Shown piece after piece: positions 25,981 through 35,455 of a stretch of 64,000 nucleotides of DNA. Position numbers and translations under genes: made by a program. Positions within the stretch are counted from its first letter, which is position 1; each line of letters opens with the position of its first letter. The notes under the pieces are model-generated. The model was not told the origin of the DNA and made no database searches. It saw nothing but the letters and a program-made list of their open reading frames with translations. Source of the stretch: MGBC163016 sp964469815 (GTDB lineage Bacteria; Actinomycetota; Coriobacteriia; Coriobacteriales; Eggerthellaceae). The stretch lies in assembly GCA_964469815.1 (NCBI GenBank), contig CAYXZC010000002.1, positions 15,278-79,277 of the forward strand, given 5' to 3'.

Positions 25981-27003
25981 TCAATAAACATATCTATCAG
26001 TATAGGACGCTCCATTTCCCGTATAGTTCGAATTACCGCCATCGGCAGCAGCGAAGGTAAGATCGATGCGGGTCCAGCGATCGCTATCAACGGTTATCTC
26101 CGCAGAAACCCATTGTCCGTTTATGTAGATCATATTCCAGGCATGGTATAGATTATCGGGATCGACATAACCTGTGATTATCTGGCACGGGATGCCTAGG
26201 CTTCGAAACATCGCCGCGGCCAATGATGCGTAATCGAAGCATATCCCATATCCGCTTTGGTATGTATCATCAGGGTTTGGAATGTAGCCGGATGTGTTCG
26301 CCAATTCAGCCGCTTTTTGGGTATCGTAGTCTATGGAGGTCACGATCCATTCATAGATATCCCGCACTACATCGCCCTCATTTTGCGCATTGGAAGCCAG
26401 TTCGAAGGCTTTATCCACACATCCGCTGGATGCGTTGTAATCACAGAAGATGTTCGGACGGAGGAAGGGTTCGAACTCGCTATCGAGCTGAGCATCCAGT
26501 TCGTAGGATCCTAGTTCCACATAATTGGATGCAGAGGTATTCTGCATGATCCTCAGCTTATATGCGCCTGATCCCATGTTCAAAGGAACGATTATGGGAG
26601 AGCCATCGATGTTCATATCATAGTTATAGCTCATATCGCCTTTTACCACTTGGAACTTGCATCGACTGGGGCTGACAACGGTCGCCCCCACATAGCCCAA
26701 AGAAGCGTTGGAAACATCGATGGTGCCCGAACCTACAGCTATAGCAGATGCAGCATCGAACTCAGATAGCGCGATCTGCGCAGGTTCGCTATAAGCAGGA
26801 CCTGATGTCTTGCCGTTTCCGGAATCCGATTGGGCGGGGGATGCGCCGGATGCCTGAGAGGACTGGCCGCCGCCACATCCGCAAAGCAGCATAGCAAGTC
26901 CGAGCGCACAGATTGCGAGAATGAGCAGCACAACACGATACGATGCTCGATGAGCACCGTATCGGCGCGAACATGGATTATCCGATGCAAAATCTAGCAC
27001 CAA
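25981..27003 (-). CDS. Transglutaminase-like lipoprotein
   Basis: 340 residues. A signal peptide (VVLLILAICALGLAMLLCGC) ends in a lipobox with the lipidated Cys in CGCGGGQSSQ, so it is attached to the outer face of the membrane. After an S/G-rich linker and a beta-rich domain, residues about 210-310 form a transglutaminase-like core. The triad can be read as Cys in YGICFDYASLAAAM, His in NLYHAWNMIYING and an acidic residue in ITVDSDR. Such proteins are peptidases or cross-linkers of surface proteins. The start appears to be TTG at 27003 with AGGCGG upstream; this is uncertain. It lies upstream of the pilus operon on the same strand. Confidence 0.8.
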   Translation of the reverse strand: MVLDFASDNPCSRRYGAHRASYRVVLLILAICALGLAMLLCGCGGGQSSQASGASPAQSDSGNGKTSGPAYSEPAQIALSEFDAASAIAVGSGTIDVSNASLGYVGATVVSPSRCKFQVVKGDMSYNYDMNIDGSPIIVPLNMGSGAYKLRIMQNTSASNYVELGSYELDAQLDSEFEPFLRPNIFCDYNASSGCVDKAFELASNAQNEGDVVRDIYEWIVTSIDYDTQKAAELANTSGYIPNPDDTYQSGYGICFDYASLAAAMFRSLGIPCQIITGYVDPDNLYHAWNMIYINGQWVSAEITVDSDRWTRIDLTFAAADGGNSNYTGNGASYTDRYVY

Positions 27004-27082
27004 TGCTTACCGCCTAAACCGATAATCTCAAAACCTCAGTCGCCTTGATGCGCCCGATCCCAAGACCGAATTTGGTATTGGT

Positions 27083-30082
27083 CTAATCAGCCGAACCATC
27101 CTCTTCGGATCCCGAACCGACAAGCCATGTGTTCAATATCTTAACGAGCGAATCGATCTCGAGCGGCTTTGCGATATGGGCATTCATTCCGGACGCTTTC
27201 GCATGCTTCATATCCTCCGCGAACGCATCTGCAGAAAGGGCGATGATCGGGATCTTCGCCAGGTCAGGTCTATCGGTGGCTGCGGCTCTTATAGCCTCAG
27301 TAGCCTCATAGCCGTTCATCACGGGCATCTGTATATCCATGAGCACGAGATCGTATTTGCCAGGCTCGCTGTTGATCAGAAGATCGTATGCGATGCGTCC
27401 ATTCTCGGCATGGGTGACCTTAGCGCCCGTCATTCCGATGATCTCCGATGCGATCTCGGCTGCCATGGCATTATCCTCGGTCAAAAGGATGTGCTTGTCA
27501 TCGAAACCGCAACTCTCCAGCAACTCCGACTGATCAAGAGGATTCTCCCTCTTCCCGCTTAGCAGTTCGCGCATGACCTTGATCAGCCTGCTCCTGAACA
27601 AAGGCTTCATTATGAACGCATTCACACCGGCAGCTCTTGCCTCGCTCTCGATGAGCGACCAATCGTACCCTGAAAGGATGATGATCGGAATGTGATTCTT
27701 GGCTTTTTGTCGGATCTCCTTCGCCGCTTCGATACCGCTCATGCCCGGCATGCGCCAATCGAGGATAACGGTGTTGAACGGATGATCCGTCTTATCCGCT
27801 GCCAAGACCTTCTCCACACCTTCCTGTCCGCTCAGTGCGTATTCGCTCGTCATGCCGATATCGGTCAGCATCTCACATGTGACGATGCATGTAGGCTCCT
27901 CGTCATCGACTACGAGCACATGCCCGCTGAGAAGATCCGAGTAATCCTCTTCATCGCAATCACGCAGCTTCAGATGGATGGTGACCGTGAATGTCGTGCC
28001 CACTCCAAGCTCTGAGTCCACATCGATGGAGCCATTCATCAGATCCACTACGCTCTTTACGATGGACATGCCAAGGCCTGTGCCCTCGACCTTCGTAACG
28101 CGCGAATCGTTCGCGCGCGTGAACGGCTCGAAGATGGTCTTCACGAAGTCCTCGCTCATACCGCAACCGGTATCTTCGAATTGGAATTCGTAGCAAGCGC
28201 TTCCATGTATACGGCTTTCCAATTCGCGCATGCGCATGGTGATCCTGCCGCCCTCGGGCGTGAACTTCACGGCATTTCCCATGATGTTGACGAACACCTG
28301 CTGCAAACGTGTTGGATCGCCGATGACATTCTCGTGCTTGATATCCACGAGCTCCGTGCGCAATTCCTGATGCTTCGCCTCGACCTGTGGATGCACGATC
28401 GTCATGAGGCTTTCGACCATCTCGGATATCTCGAAATTCTCCTCGGCAAGCGATATGTTGCCCGATTCGATCTTGGCCATATCGAGCACCTCGTTGATGA
28501 GCCCTAACAGATGATGGCTCGCAGATGAGATGTTCGCCAAGCAATCGCTCACGCGCTCCGGCTCATCCACATGCATGCTCGCGATAGCCGTCATGCCGAT
28601 GATGGAGTTCATGGGGGTTCGGATGTCATGCGACATAGAATTCAAGAAGTCGCTCTTAGCCTGAGATGCGTATTCTGCAGCCCTATATGCCTCTTGCAGC
28701 GCGAGCCGCTGGGCTGCTTCCCGCTCCTTCACATCGGTGACATCTTGAACCGTGATGAGTATGTTCTCGGGATCGCCATGGTTGTTCCTGACCAAAGCCA
28801 ATACCGCCACCTGCATCCAAAGCTCACGATCGGGGTTGGCTTTCGTGGGAGAGCTGATGTGGTACTCGAACTGATAGTACGGATTGCCGTTCTTGAGCTC
28901 GTTGCGGATGGTATCCGGATCGAGCGCCTTCAATATCACCTCGGTGTATTCACCTGTCGCGCTATCGGATAGGGTACGACGAAGCGAATCGAAGCTGCCG
29001 TTGCTCGATAGATCGCGAAGATCGTTCTCCGCCTTCAAATACTGATACGAATTGTTCTTCAGATTCACTTCGAGCAGGCTATGGAAAAGATTCGTTGATG
29101 CATCGATGATGCGCGTTGCTTCCTGACGCTCGAGAAGGAGGATGTTCTGCCTTCTCTTGGACTGCACCAACAAAACGATGACGACGATCCCCGCAGCGAC
29201 TAAGACACCGACCACCAAGATGATGCCCGCAAAATTCGCATTCTCCAGCATCTCGTTCGTTATGACCTCGGGGAAAGAGCGCATGAGCATCCAATCGAAG
29301 TCTGCGAGCTTCGTAACATAGGTGCTCCCACCGCCATCGTTGGTCTTGTACACGAACGATGCGGGGATGCCCTCTTCGAAATCGCTCTTCAGTTCATCGA
29401 TCCCGATAGACGTATCGCGACTGTCTTCGATAAGGTTGAAAACATTGTCGTATTCATTGTCGGACTCGATCGATCGAGCGACTATGTCTCCATCAGGACT
29501 GCAAAGGAAGGTAGTGGTCTCGACTCCGAAAAATGCCGTGTTCATGTATCCCGAGAGCGTATCTTCCCTGTATGCACCCGACATCACACCTATGACCTCG
29601 CCGTTGTGTATGACAGGAGCGAAGAAGGCCATGATGTTCTGCTCGTCGAAAGCGGCGCTCGCATAAGCACATATTCCCGATTCACCCTGCATTCCCAAGA
29701 TGAAATACTCACGGTCGACAACATTCTCAACGAGACCATCGTTTCGATATGCTTCGCCTTCCTTATTGGTGAAGAAGGTGTAATCGAAGGATGCCATATC
29801 GATGCTCGCGGCTACTTCTGCCGGGTCGAGATCATCCACGGTGATGTTGCTCTCATACACCGTAGCAGCACTTTCGATGATGCCCAGAGATGTGCTCAGA
29901 AGGTCATTGATACGACGTGCGGTCTGTTCGGTGGATCCTTCCAGATAGCGAGCATTCTGCTCGTTGATGCGATTCGTGTTCGCTGCCATGAACAGCAAAA
30001 GCGCTACCACTACCACCACAACAGCGGCTATAGCGGCGATTATCCTGTTCCTTGCAATGCCTTTTGTGTTCTCATTCGTCAT
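27083..30082 (-). CDS. Hybrid sensor histidine kinase with two receiver domains
   Basis: 999 residues. First helix at 13-33, an extracytoplasmic Cache-type sensor at about 35-280 (FTNKEGEAYRNDG, REYFILGMQGESG, IGVMSGAYREDTL), and a second helix at 284-307. A PAS-like segment at about 330-455 is followed by HisKA with His485 (SMSHDIRTPMNSIIG). HATPase follows with GNAVKFTPEGG and TGLGMSIVKSVV. The first receiver has Asp775 (ILDWRMPGMSG) and the second Asp916 (LMDIQMPVMNG). It lacks its own Hpt domain; the adjacent gene encodes one. The ligand is unknown. Together with 30119-30484 and 30594-32699 it can form a full phosphorelay. Confidence 0.93.
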   Translation of the reverse strand: MTNENTKGIARNRIIAAIAAVVVVVVALLLFMAANTNRINEQNARYLEGSTEQTARRINDLLSTSLGIIESAATVYESNITVDDLDPAEVAASIDMASFDYTFFTNKEGEAYRNDGLVENVVDREYFILGMQGESGICAYASAAFDEQNIMAFFAPVIHNGEVIGVMSGAYREDTLSGYMNTAFFGVETTTFLCSPDGDIVARSIESDNEYDNVFNLIEDSRDTSIGIDELKSDFEEGIPASFVYKTNDGGGSTYVTKLADFDWMLMRSFPEVITNEMLENANFAGIILVVGVLVAAGIVVIVLLVQSKRRQNILLLERQEATRIIDASTNLFHSLLEVNLKNNSYQYLKAENDLRDLSSNGSFDSLRRTLSDSATGEYTEVILKALDPDTIRNELKNGNPYYQFEYHISSPTKANPDRELWMQVAVLALVRNNHGDPENILITVQDVTDVKEREAAQRLALQEAYRAAEYASQAKSDFLNSMSHDIRTPMNSIIGMTAIASMHVDEPERVSDCLANISSASHHLLGLINEVLDMAKIESGNISLAEENFEISEMVESLMTIVHPQVEAKHQELRTELVDIKHENVIGDPTRLQQVFVNIMGNAVKFTPEGGRITMRMRELESRIHGSACYEFQFEDTGCGMSEDFVKTIFEPFTRANDSRVTKVEGTGLGMSIVKSVVDLMNGSIDVDSELGVGTTFTVTIHLKLRDCDEEDYSDLLSGHVLVVDDEEPTCIVTCEMLTDIGMTSEYALSGQEGVEKVLAADKTDHPFNTVILDWRMPGMSGIEAAKEIRQKAKNHIPIIILSGYDWSLIESEARAAGVNAFIMKPLFRSRLIKVMRELLSGKRENPLDQSELLESCGFDDKHILLTEDNAMAAEIASEIIGMTGAKVTHAENGRIAYDLLINSEPGKYDLVLMDIQMPVMNGYEATEAIRAAATDRPDLAKIPIIALSADAFAEDMKHAKASGMNAHIAKPLEIDSLVKILNTWLVGSGSEEDGSAD

Positions 30083-30118
30083 AGTATGGGCAACCTTTTC
30101 CGATGTTCGCTCTACGAG

Positions 30119-30484
30119 CTAGTCTATGAGCCCTCTAGCCTCCACCGCTTGCTTGTAAGCGGCAGAAACCTCAACCATCAACTCGTCGGCGTTCTCGGGA
30201 TGGGCGGGAACACCCGCATCATCCGGGCGAAGAGCATCTGCGAGCTCGCTTGCAGGATCGGCCAGCTTCGTAAGCCCAAGATCGCGCGCTACGCCCTTCA
30301 AGGTGTGAGCCGCACGAAATGCTTCTTTGAGGTTACCCGAATCGAGACTGGCAACCAGATTCTCGTAAGTAGGATCCTCGAAGAACAAATTGACGAACTT
30401 GGTTATCCTCTCATCGGTCAAGAGCCTTGCCTTGACGCCATCGTAATCACCATCGATGCTTGCATAAAAAACCTCGAGGGGCAT
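30119..30484 (-). CDS. Stand-alone Hpt phosphotransfer protein
   Basis: 121 residues from the ATG at 30484, preceded by AAGGAGACCGCA. FRAAHTLKGVARDLGL contains the phosphorylatable histidine (His60) within the HxLKGxA motif of Hpt domains. LTKLADPASELADALR continues the four-helix bundle. It sits 36 bases upstream of the hybrid kinase start and downstream of the REC-HD-GYP-GGDEF gene, and supplies the missing Hpt step between the two. Confidence 0.9.
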   Translation of the reverse strand: MPLEVFYASIDGDYDGVKARLLTDERITKFVNLFFEDPTYENLVASLDSGNLKEAFRAAHTLKGVARDLGLTKLADPASELADALRPDDAGVPAHPENADELMVEVSAAYKQAVEARGLID

Positions 30485-30593
30485 TGCGGTCTCCTTCAAT
30501 CGTTTGAACCGATGAACGAACATGCATTCTGCGGTCTATTCTCCTTATGGATATCATACTCTAAAGACATCGATCGATTCACAGCATACTGCA

Positions 30594-32699
30594 TCAATTT
30601 GCAGCAGATTCACCATCGCTCTCGATAGCCGAGATGACACTTCCTTCTTCTCGGCCGAAATTCGTATCGATGCCATAGACATAACCGCCGCGCCCATTGC
30701 GCTTCATGGTGTATAACGCCTGGTCAGCCCGCTTGAACAGCTCATCGTATTCCATATCGGAACCGTTCACACACTCGACCCCCATGCTCACAGATATGGG
30801 GAAATCCTGGAAATTGCCGGTTATCGAGCTATAGATACGATCAACGAGAGGTTTAGGATCGGAATCGAGCTCCATGCATATAAGGAACTCATCGCCTCCG
30901 ACCCGCGCGACAACATCGTCATCACGAACGCTATTGCGCAGCTTCTTCGATAGGTGCTTGAGAACCTCATCGCCGAAGAGATGACCATACTCGTCATTGG
31001 CATTCTTGAAGTTGTCCATATCGAGAACCATCAGCACGAAGGTATCCGTCGGGTTCTCCCTCATTCGAGTGGAGATGATCTTGCGCGCATACGCATGATT
31101 CGCAAGCCCGGTCAATGAATCCTGTGTGGCCTTTCGCTCAAGATCGCTCAAGCGCGCGCGGCTTTCATGGATATCCACGAGCTTGCCGATGGCGCCTAGG
31201 AACTCCTTGCCCGTCTTCGTCTCCTCCCACATGGCGCGCGCATCGAGATGGAACCATCTCGGCTCACCTTCAACGCTGCCTTGCAGGTCGAATTGCACGA
31301 TCGGATCCTCTATCGAAGAGCCTCTAAGGGAATCGCGCAGCTTTTCCATGTTCTCTGCGCCGAAGATATCCAACAACTGCTCATCCTGCATGGGATTGTG
31401 GATGGTCTCGTGAAGCCCGAGCTTGTTCACACTGTAATCATGCACGATAGCGATGGGTGGATCGATCGTGTACTCGAACTGGATCTCGTTGGACATCTGG
31501 GCATAGAAGTTGTATTTCATGCGCTCGTAGTCGAGCAGGTCGAGCGTGCGATTGGACGGAGTGAGCATGTCGGATTTCATGGTACGGTCAACAGCGCTGT
31601 TGATATCCATATTGGTGTTGGTGGAAAGCGATGAGAGCTTCAGCTCGTCTTGGATCTCATCGGCTATATCCTTCAAGCACTCCAAGAGGAACGGATCGAA
31701 GCTTCCGCACTCCCCGTTCAGGATCATCTCCATTGCCTTTTCATGAGGGAAGGCATCTTTGTAAACGCGCTTTGAGGTAAGGGCATCATATACATCGGCC
31801 AGCGAAACCACCTGTGCGCTGATCGGGATCTCATCGCCTTTGAGCCCATCGGGATAGCCCCGTCCATCAAAGCGCTCGTGATGCCAACGGCAGATCTCAT
31901 ACGATATCTTGATTATGGGCTCTTCCTCGAAATTCGGAAGGCTCTTCAGCATGTTCGCGCCGATGGCGGAATGCGTCTTCATCAAGGCGAATTCCTCATC
32001 GGTGAGCTTTCCCGGTTTGTTGAGGATCTCTTCCGGAATGGAGATCTTGCCGATATCATGCAGGCTCGATGCGAGCTTTATCGTTGAGATGAGATCGGGC
32101 GTGAGGGAATACCTGTCTGTTTTTGTGGCTATATGCTTGAGGAGCATTTCGGTCAGAGTGTTCACGTGAAGGACGTGCAGACCGCTCTCACCGTTGCGGA
32201 ATTCCACTATCTGGCTGAGGATGGAAACCATCATCCCGACCGATTTCTCGCGCTGGTATATCTCATCTTCCACCATACCGGCCAATGCAGCCTGCTTCGC
32301 ATAGAGCATGAGCGTGTTCGTAACGCGCCTGCGAACGATGGAGGTGTCGAAAGGACGGCTGATGAAGTCGGTCACGCCTAGAGCATATGCGCGCTCTATG
32401 GTGGAGGAATTGTTCTCGGATGACACCATGATGACCGGGATCTCCTTGATCCAGCCCTGCTTGTTCATGACGGCCAGCACCTCAAGACCGTCCATCTCGG
32501 GCATCACGATATCGAGTAGCATGAGCGAGACCCGCGACCCCAACTCACGCATGGTCGCGATGGCCTCCACCCCATTCGCCGCTTCGATGATCTCGTATTC
32601 ATCGCCCAACATATCCGCCAAAAGGGCTCTGTTCACAGCAAAATCATCAACGATGAGGATGATCTGCTTACGTTGAGTCGTGTCGTTTTGGTTGCTCAA
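30594..32699 (-). CDS. REC-HD-GYP-GGDEF response regulator (cyclic di-GMP)
   Basis: 701 residues. The receiver domain has Asp63 (LLDIVMPEMDG). An HD-GYP phosphodiesterase domain follows, with SLHDIGKISIPEE (HD at 214-215) and HHERFDGRGYPDGL (GYP at 281-283), including metal ligands. A PAS-like linker at about 385-520 leads to a diguanylate cyclase domain with DSLTGLANHAYA and an intact GGDEF at 601-605. One protein therefore carries both the synthetic and the degradative cyclic di-GMP domains. It starts at TTG; an upstream GGAGG is twelve bases away. It most likely receives phosphate from the neighbouring Hpt and kinase. Confidence 0.93.
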   Translation of the reverse strand: MSNQNDTTQRKQIILIVDDFAVNRALLADMLGDEYEIIEAANGVEAIATMRELGSRVSLMLLDIVMPEMDGLEVLAVMNKQGWIKEIPVIMVSSENNSSTIERAYALGVTDFISRPFDTSIVRRRVTNTLMLYAKQAALAGMVEDEIYQREKSVGMMVSILSQIVEFRNGESGLHVLHVNTLTEMLLKHIATKTDRYSLTPDLISTIKLASSLHDIGKISIPEEILNKPGKLTDEEFALMKTHSAIGANMLKSLPNFEEEPIIKISYEICRWHHERFDGRGYPDGLKGDEIPISAQVVSLADVYDALTSKRVYKDAFPHEKAMEMILNGECGSFDPFLLECLKDIADEIQDELKLSSLSTNTNMDINSAVDRTMKSDMLTPSNRTLDLLDYERMKYNFYAQMSNEIQFEYTIDPPIAIVHDYSVNKLGLHETIHNPMQDEQLLDIFGAENMEKLRDSLRGSSIEDPIVQFDLQGSVEGEPRWFHLDARAMWEETKTGKEFLGAIGKLVDIHESRARLSDLERKATQDSLTGLANHAYARKIISTRMRENPTDTFVLMVLDMDNFKNANDEYGHLFGDEVLKHLSKKLRNSVRDDDVVARVGGDEFLICMELDSDPKPLVDRIYSSITGNFQDFPISVSMGVECVNGSDMEYDELFKRADQALYTMKRNGRGGYVYGIDTNFGREEGSVISAIESDGESAAN

Positions 32700-32988
32700 T
32701 TTCCGAAAGACCTCCCCCTATCGGTTTGGAACATATCGAATGTAGAACGTCTTTTTCCTTCTTGCGTACATGATACATTGTCAACACATCATCATTCCGG
32801 CGAATCGCTCTTTATACGGAAAAACCATCAATGAAAGGCACCTCTAAAAGCAGCCTAGCCCATCTCTCCTTTTCATGTATCAAGCGCGCTGAGCACATCG
32901 CTTCCAAGAACAACAACCTTGCGGTATCCGCGAAGATCCGCGAAAAGGCCAGCCGGATGCGAAGTGACCCATTATACGCAATAGTGCG
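32700..32988. other. Intergenic stretch, possible gene remnant at 32880-32971
   Basis: About 290 bases without a clear gene. On the minus strand one frame just downstream of the U32 gene reads HPAGLFADLRGYRKVVVLGSDVLSALDT before a TGA at 32880-32882, with codon use like the neighbours, but there is no start codon and a stop precedes it. It may be a decayed C-terminus. Nothing else is visible. Confidence 0.3.
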
Positions 32989-34389
32989 CTAGATATGCCT
33001 CGCGGATCGGCGATAAGTCCTAGATCTGACGAACGCACCCTCAACCGATCCAATGGCGCTATCCACCGCATAGATGTTGCAAGAGCGATTGGCCACATCC
33101 ACGCGGGCAGACTCGCTGATATGCGATCCGTATTCATCCGTCAAAGGGCATTCAGGATCATCTATATCGCCGAATCTTTCCACCATTTCATCGAAGGACT
33201 CGGCAACGAGCCTCAGATCATGGACGGTGAAGCTTTGAGCGGCCGATCCCGGATCCAGCAGCTCCAGCTCGTCTTCTTCTTGGAACCGATTCCGGCATCG
33301 CAACAACAAAGTGAAAGGAAGTTCGCGCGAACCATTGGGGATGCAGCCGACAACATCAGCGACATGGATAGTTTCCTGCTCATACCCGTCAAAATCATCG
33401 GCCTGTTCGGGATCTCCATAGAAGAAACCGGTTCCGAACGGTCGATGCGACACGCCGCCGACCTCCCGTCGAAGCTGCGCACACAAGGATCTGTAAGCAT
33501 CGGGAGTGTCATACAGGGCATCAAGCGCAAGCCTATAGGCATTCACGACATTGGCCACATAGAACGCCTTCTTATTCCGACCTTCTATCTTGATCGAATC
33601 CACTCCTACGCGCGCCAGATCATCCAAATGATCGATCATGCACAGATCCTTCGCATTCAAGATGAATGTGGAACCGGCGTCCTCTTCGATAGGAAAGTGG
33701 AGTCCCGGCCGCTTCTCCTCTTCGAGCGTATATTCCCACCTGCATGGCTGCGTGCAGTTGCCCTTATTGCCCGAGCGTCCTGTCAGATAAGAACTGATGA
33801 GGCAACGGCTGGATACCGCCATGCATTGCGCTCCGTGCGCGAATGCCTCGATCTGCATATCATCCGGGATCTTATCGCGCATCGACGCGATATCCTCAAG
33901 CGTCATCTCACGGGCGCACACGACCCTCTTAGCGCCGAGCTCGTAGTACACCTTCGCCGCCTCGGCATTGGCGACCGAAGCCTGCGTGCTCACATGAAGC
34001 TCGCATCCGGGCGCATAACGGCGAGCCAAAGAGAAAGCCCCCAGATCGCCGATGATGAGCGCATCCACACCCGAGTCGTCCACCCGTTCTAGGAATCGGG
34101 GCAGCTCTTCTGTATCGGATGGCATCATCAAGGTATTGCATGTCAGATGCACCTTCACGCCGGATGCATGCGCAAGCCGAACCGCTTCGGGCAGCTCTTC
34201 CATCGAGAAATTAGCCGCACGAGCCCGCATGCCGAAGCGATCCGCTGCCAGATAGACGGCATCCGCCCCAAAATCGATAGCTGCCCTCAACTGCTCCATG
34301 CCACCTGCCGGCGCGAGCAGTTCCATGCGCTTTGCGTGCTCGGGCTTCTTCGCTTTGCTATCCACGTTGTCGATATCCTTTTCCTTCAT
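32989..34389 (-). CDS. Peptidase U32 family protein
   Basis: 466 residues. The TIM-barrel start MELLAPAGGMEQLRAAIDFGADAVYLAADRFGMRA and the U32 signature AFAHGAQCMAVSSRCLISSYLTGRSGNKGNCTQPCRW are clear, with the four cysteines that in characterised relatives bind an iron-sulfur cluster. Members act in tRNA or rRNA hydroxylation (TrhP, RlhA) or as collagenase-like proteins; which applies here cannot be decided. The ribosome site before ATG at 34389 is weak. Divergent from ispD. Confidence 0.9.
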   Translation of the reverse strand: MKEKDIDNVDSKAKKPEHAKRMELLAPAGGMEQLRAAIDFGADAVYLAADRFGMRARAANFSMEELPEAVRLAHASGVKVHLTCNTLMMPSDTEELPRFLERVDDSGVDALIIGDLGAFSLARRYAPGCELHVSTQASVANAEAAKVYYELGAKRVVCAREMTLEDIASMRDKIPDDMQIEAFAHGAQCMAVSSRCLISSYLTGRSGNKGNCTQPCRWEYTLEEEKRPGLHFPIEEDAGSTFILNAKDLCMIDHLDDLARVGVDSIKIEGRNKKAFYVANVVNAYRLALDALYDTPDAYRSLCAQLRREVGGVSHRPFGTGFFYGDPEQADDFDGYEQETIHVADVVGCIPNGSRELPFTLLLRCRNRFQEEDELELLDPGSAAQSFTVHDLRLVAESFDEMVERFGDIDDPECPLTDEYGSHISESARVDVANRSCNIYAVDSAIGSVEGAFVRSRTYRRSARHI

Positions 34390-34561
34390 GATGCCATTGT
34401 ATCAACCGTGCGTACAAACGGAAATGCGACGATGGGATCCATTCATATTGCCACGCTTCCACATCGATCGCCGCATTCGGCTTGCCCGCACAAAGAGCAA
34501 AGCCCGACCAAAAAAGGTTATACTTACTTCCAATGACCCGAGCTTAGAAGGTAAGGTTTCC

Positions 34562-35416
34562 ATGACCCAAACGATCGACCCTGTTTTCACTCCCGATGCA
34601 CTGAGGATGCCCGAACTGATCTCGCAGGTTCTAGGAGATGCGGTCTCGAGCAGGACTGAGGGGCAGCTTATCGGCAAGATGGACAAGAATCCCAAGACCG
34701 CAGCCATCATCCTAGCCGGAGGAACGGGCGAAAGGTTCGGCCGGGAAGGCGGCAAGCAACTCGTGGAGATCGCAGGGAAGCCTGTGCTTACTTGGTCGGC
34801 AGAGGCATTCGATGCCGTGGGAGATATCGGTCTTATCGTGATAGTGTGTCCTGAGGATCGGATGGACGAATACCTGAAAAGAGCCGTGGATCCGTTTCCC
34901 TTCGTAACACCCGTCGTCATGGCTCCTGCAGGATCGATCCGCCAAGAATCCGCTTTCTCGGGACTTGAGAACGTCCCGGATGATTTCGAATTCGTCGTCA
35001 TCCACGATGGCGCGCGTCCGCTGATCACCCCCGAGCTCATCTTGCACACCATCAACACCGTTAAAGGCAACCTCGATGCCGACGGCGCAGTAGTGGCGCA
35101 CCCGGCTATCGACACCTTGAAGGTGGTCGAGGACGGGGTCATCACAGGAACGCCTGATCGCAAGTATTTCTGGAATGCACAGACCCCACAGGTCTTCAGG
35201 ATAGGCATCTACAGGCGCGCACAAGCATCCGCCATGTCCGACGGGTTCGTAGGAACGGACGATTCATCCCTGATCGAGCGCATGGGCGGCCGGGTACTCG
35301 TCGTCGAGGGCAAGCGGGACAATATAAAGCTGACAGTTCCTGAAGATTACACCCTCTTGGCTTCAGCCGTGCATACCATGTTCGAGAACGAACACAACAG
35401 GCCATATCTGAAGTAG
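34562..35416 (+). CDS. ispD: 2-C-methyl-D-erythritol 4-phosphate cytidylyltransferase
   Basis: Third step of the MEP isoprenoid pathway. AAIILAGGTGERFGREGGKQ is the CTP-binding motif, VVIHDGARPLITPELI the second, and AHPAIDTLKVVEDG with RKYFWNAQTPQVF the later ones. The ATG at 34562 has AAGG nearby and gives 284 residues, about 40 more than usual at the N-terminus. An ATG at 34679 just before the conserved core would give a standard-length enzyme. ispF and cysS follow on the same strand. Confidence 0.92.
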   Translation: MTQTIDPVFTPDALRMPELISQVLGDAVSSRTEGQLIGKMDKNPKTAAIILAGGTGERFGREGGKQLVEIAGKPVLTWSAEAFDAVGDIGLIVIVCPEDRMDEYLKRAVDPFPFVTPVVMAPAGSIRQESAFSGLENVPDDFEFVVIHDGARPLITPELILHTINTVKGNLDADGAVVAHPAIDTLKVVEDGVITGTPDRKYFWNAQTPQVFRIGIYRRAQASAMSDGFVGTDDSSLIERMGGRVLVVEGKRDNIKLTVPEDYTLLASAVHTMFENEHNRPYLK

Positions 35417-35455
35417 CACCGATCGCGCCGCTCGTTGATAAGAAGAAGGATGATC

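Noticed and set aside
32995..34092. Plus-strand open frame of 365 codons
   Set aside because: Antisense to the U32 peptidase; no recognisable features.
34298..34561. Longer IspD start far upstream
   Set aside because: The extra 88 residues run through the divergent promoter region and overlap the U32 gene; the ATG at 34562 has a better context.
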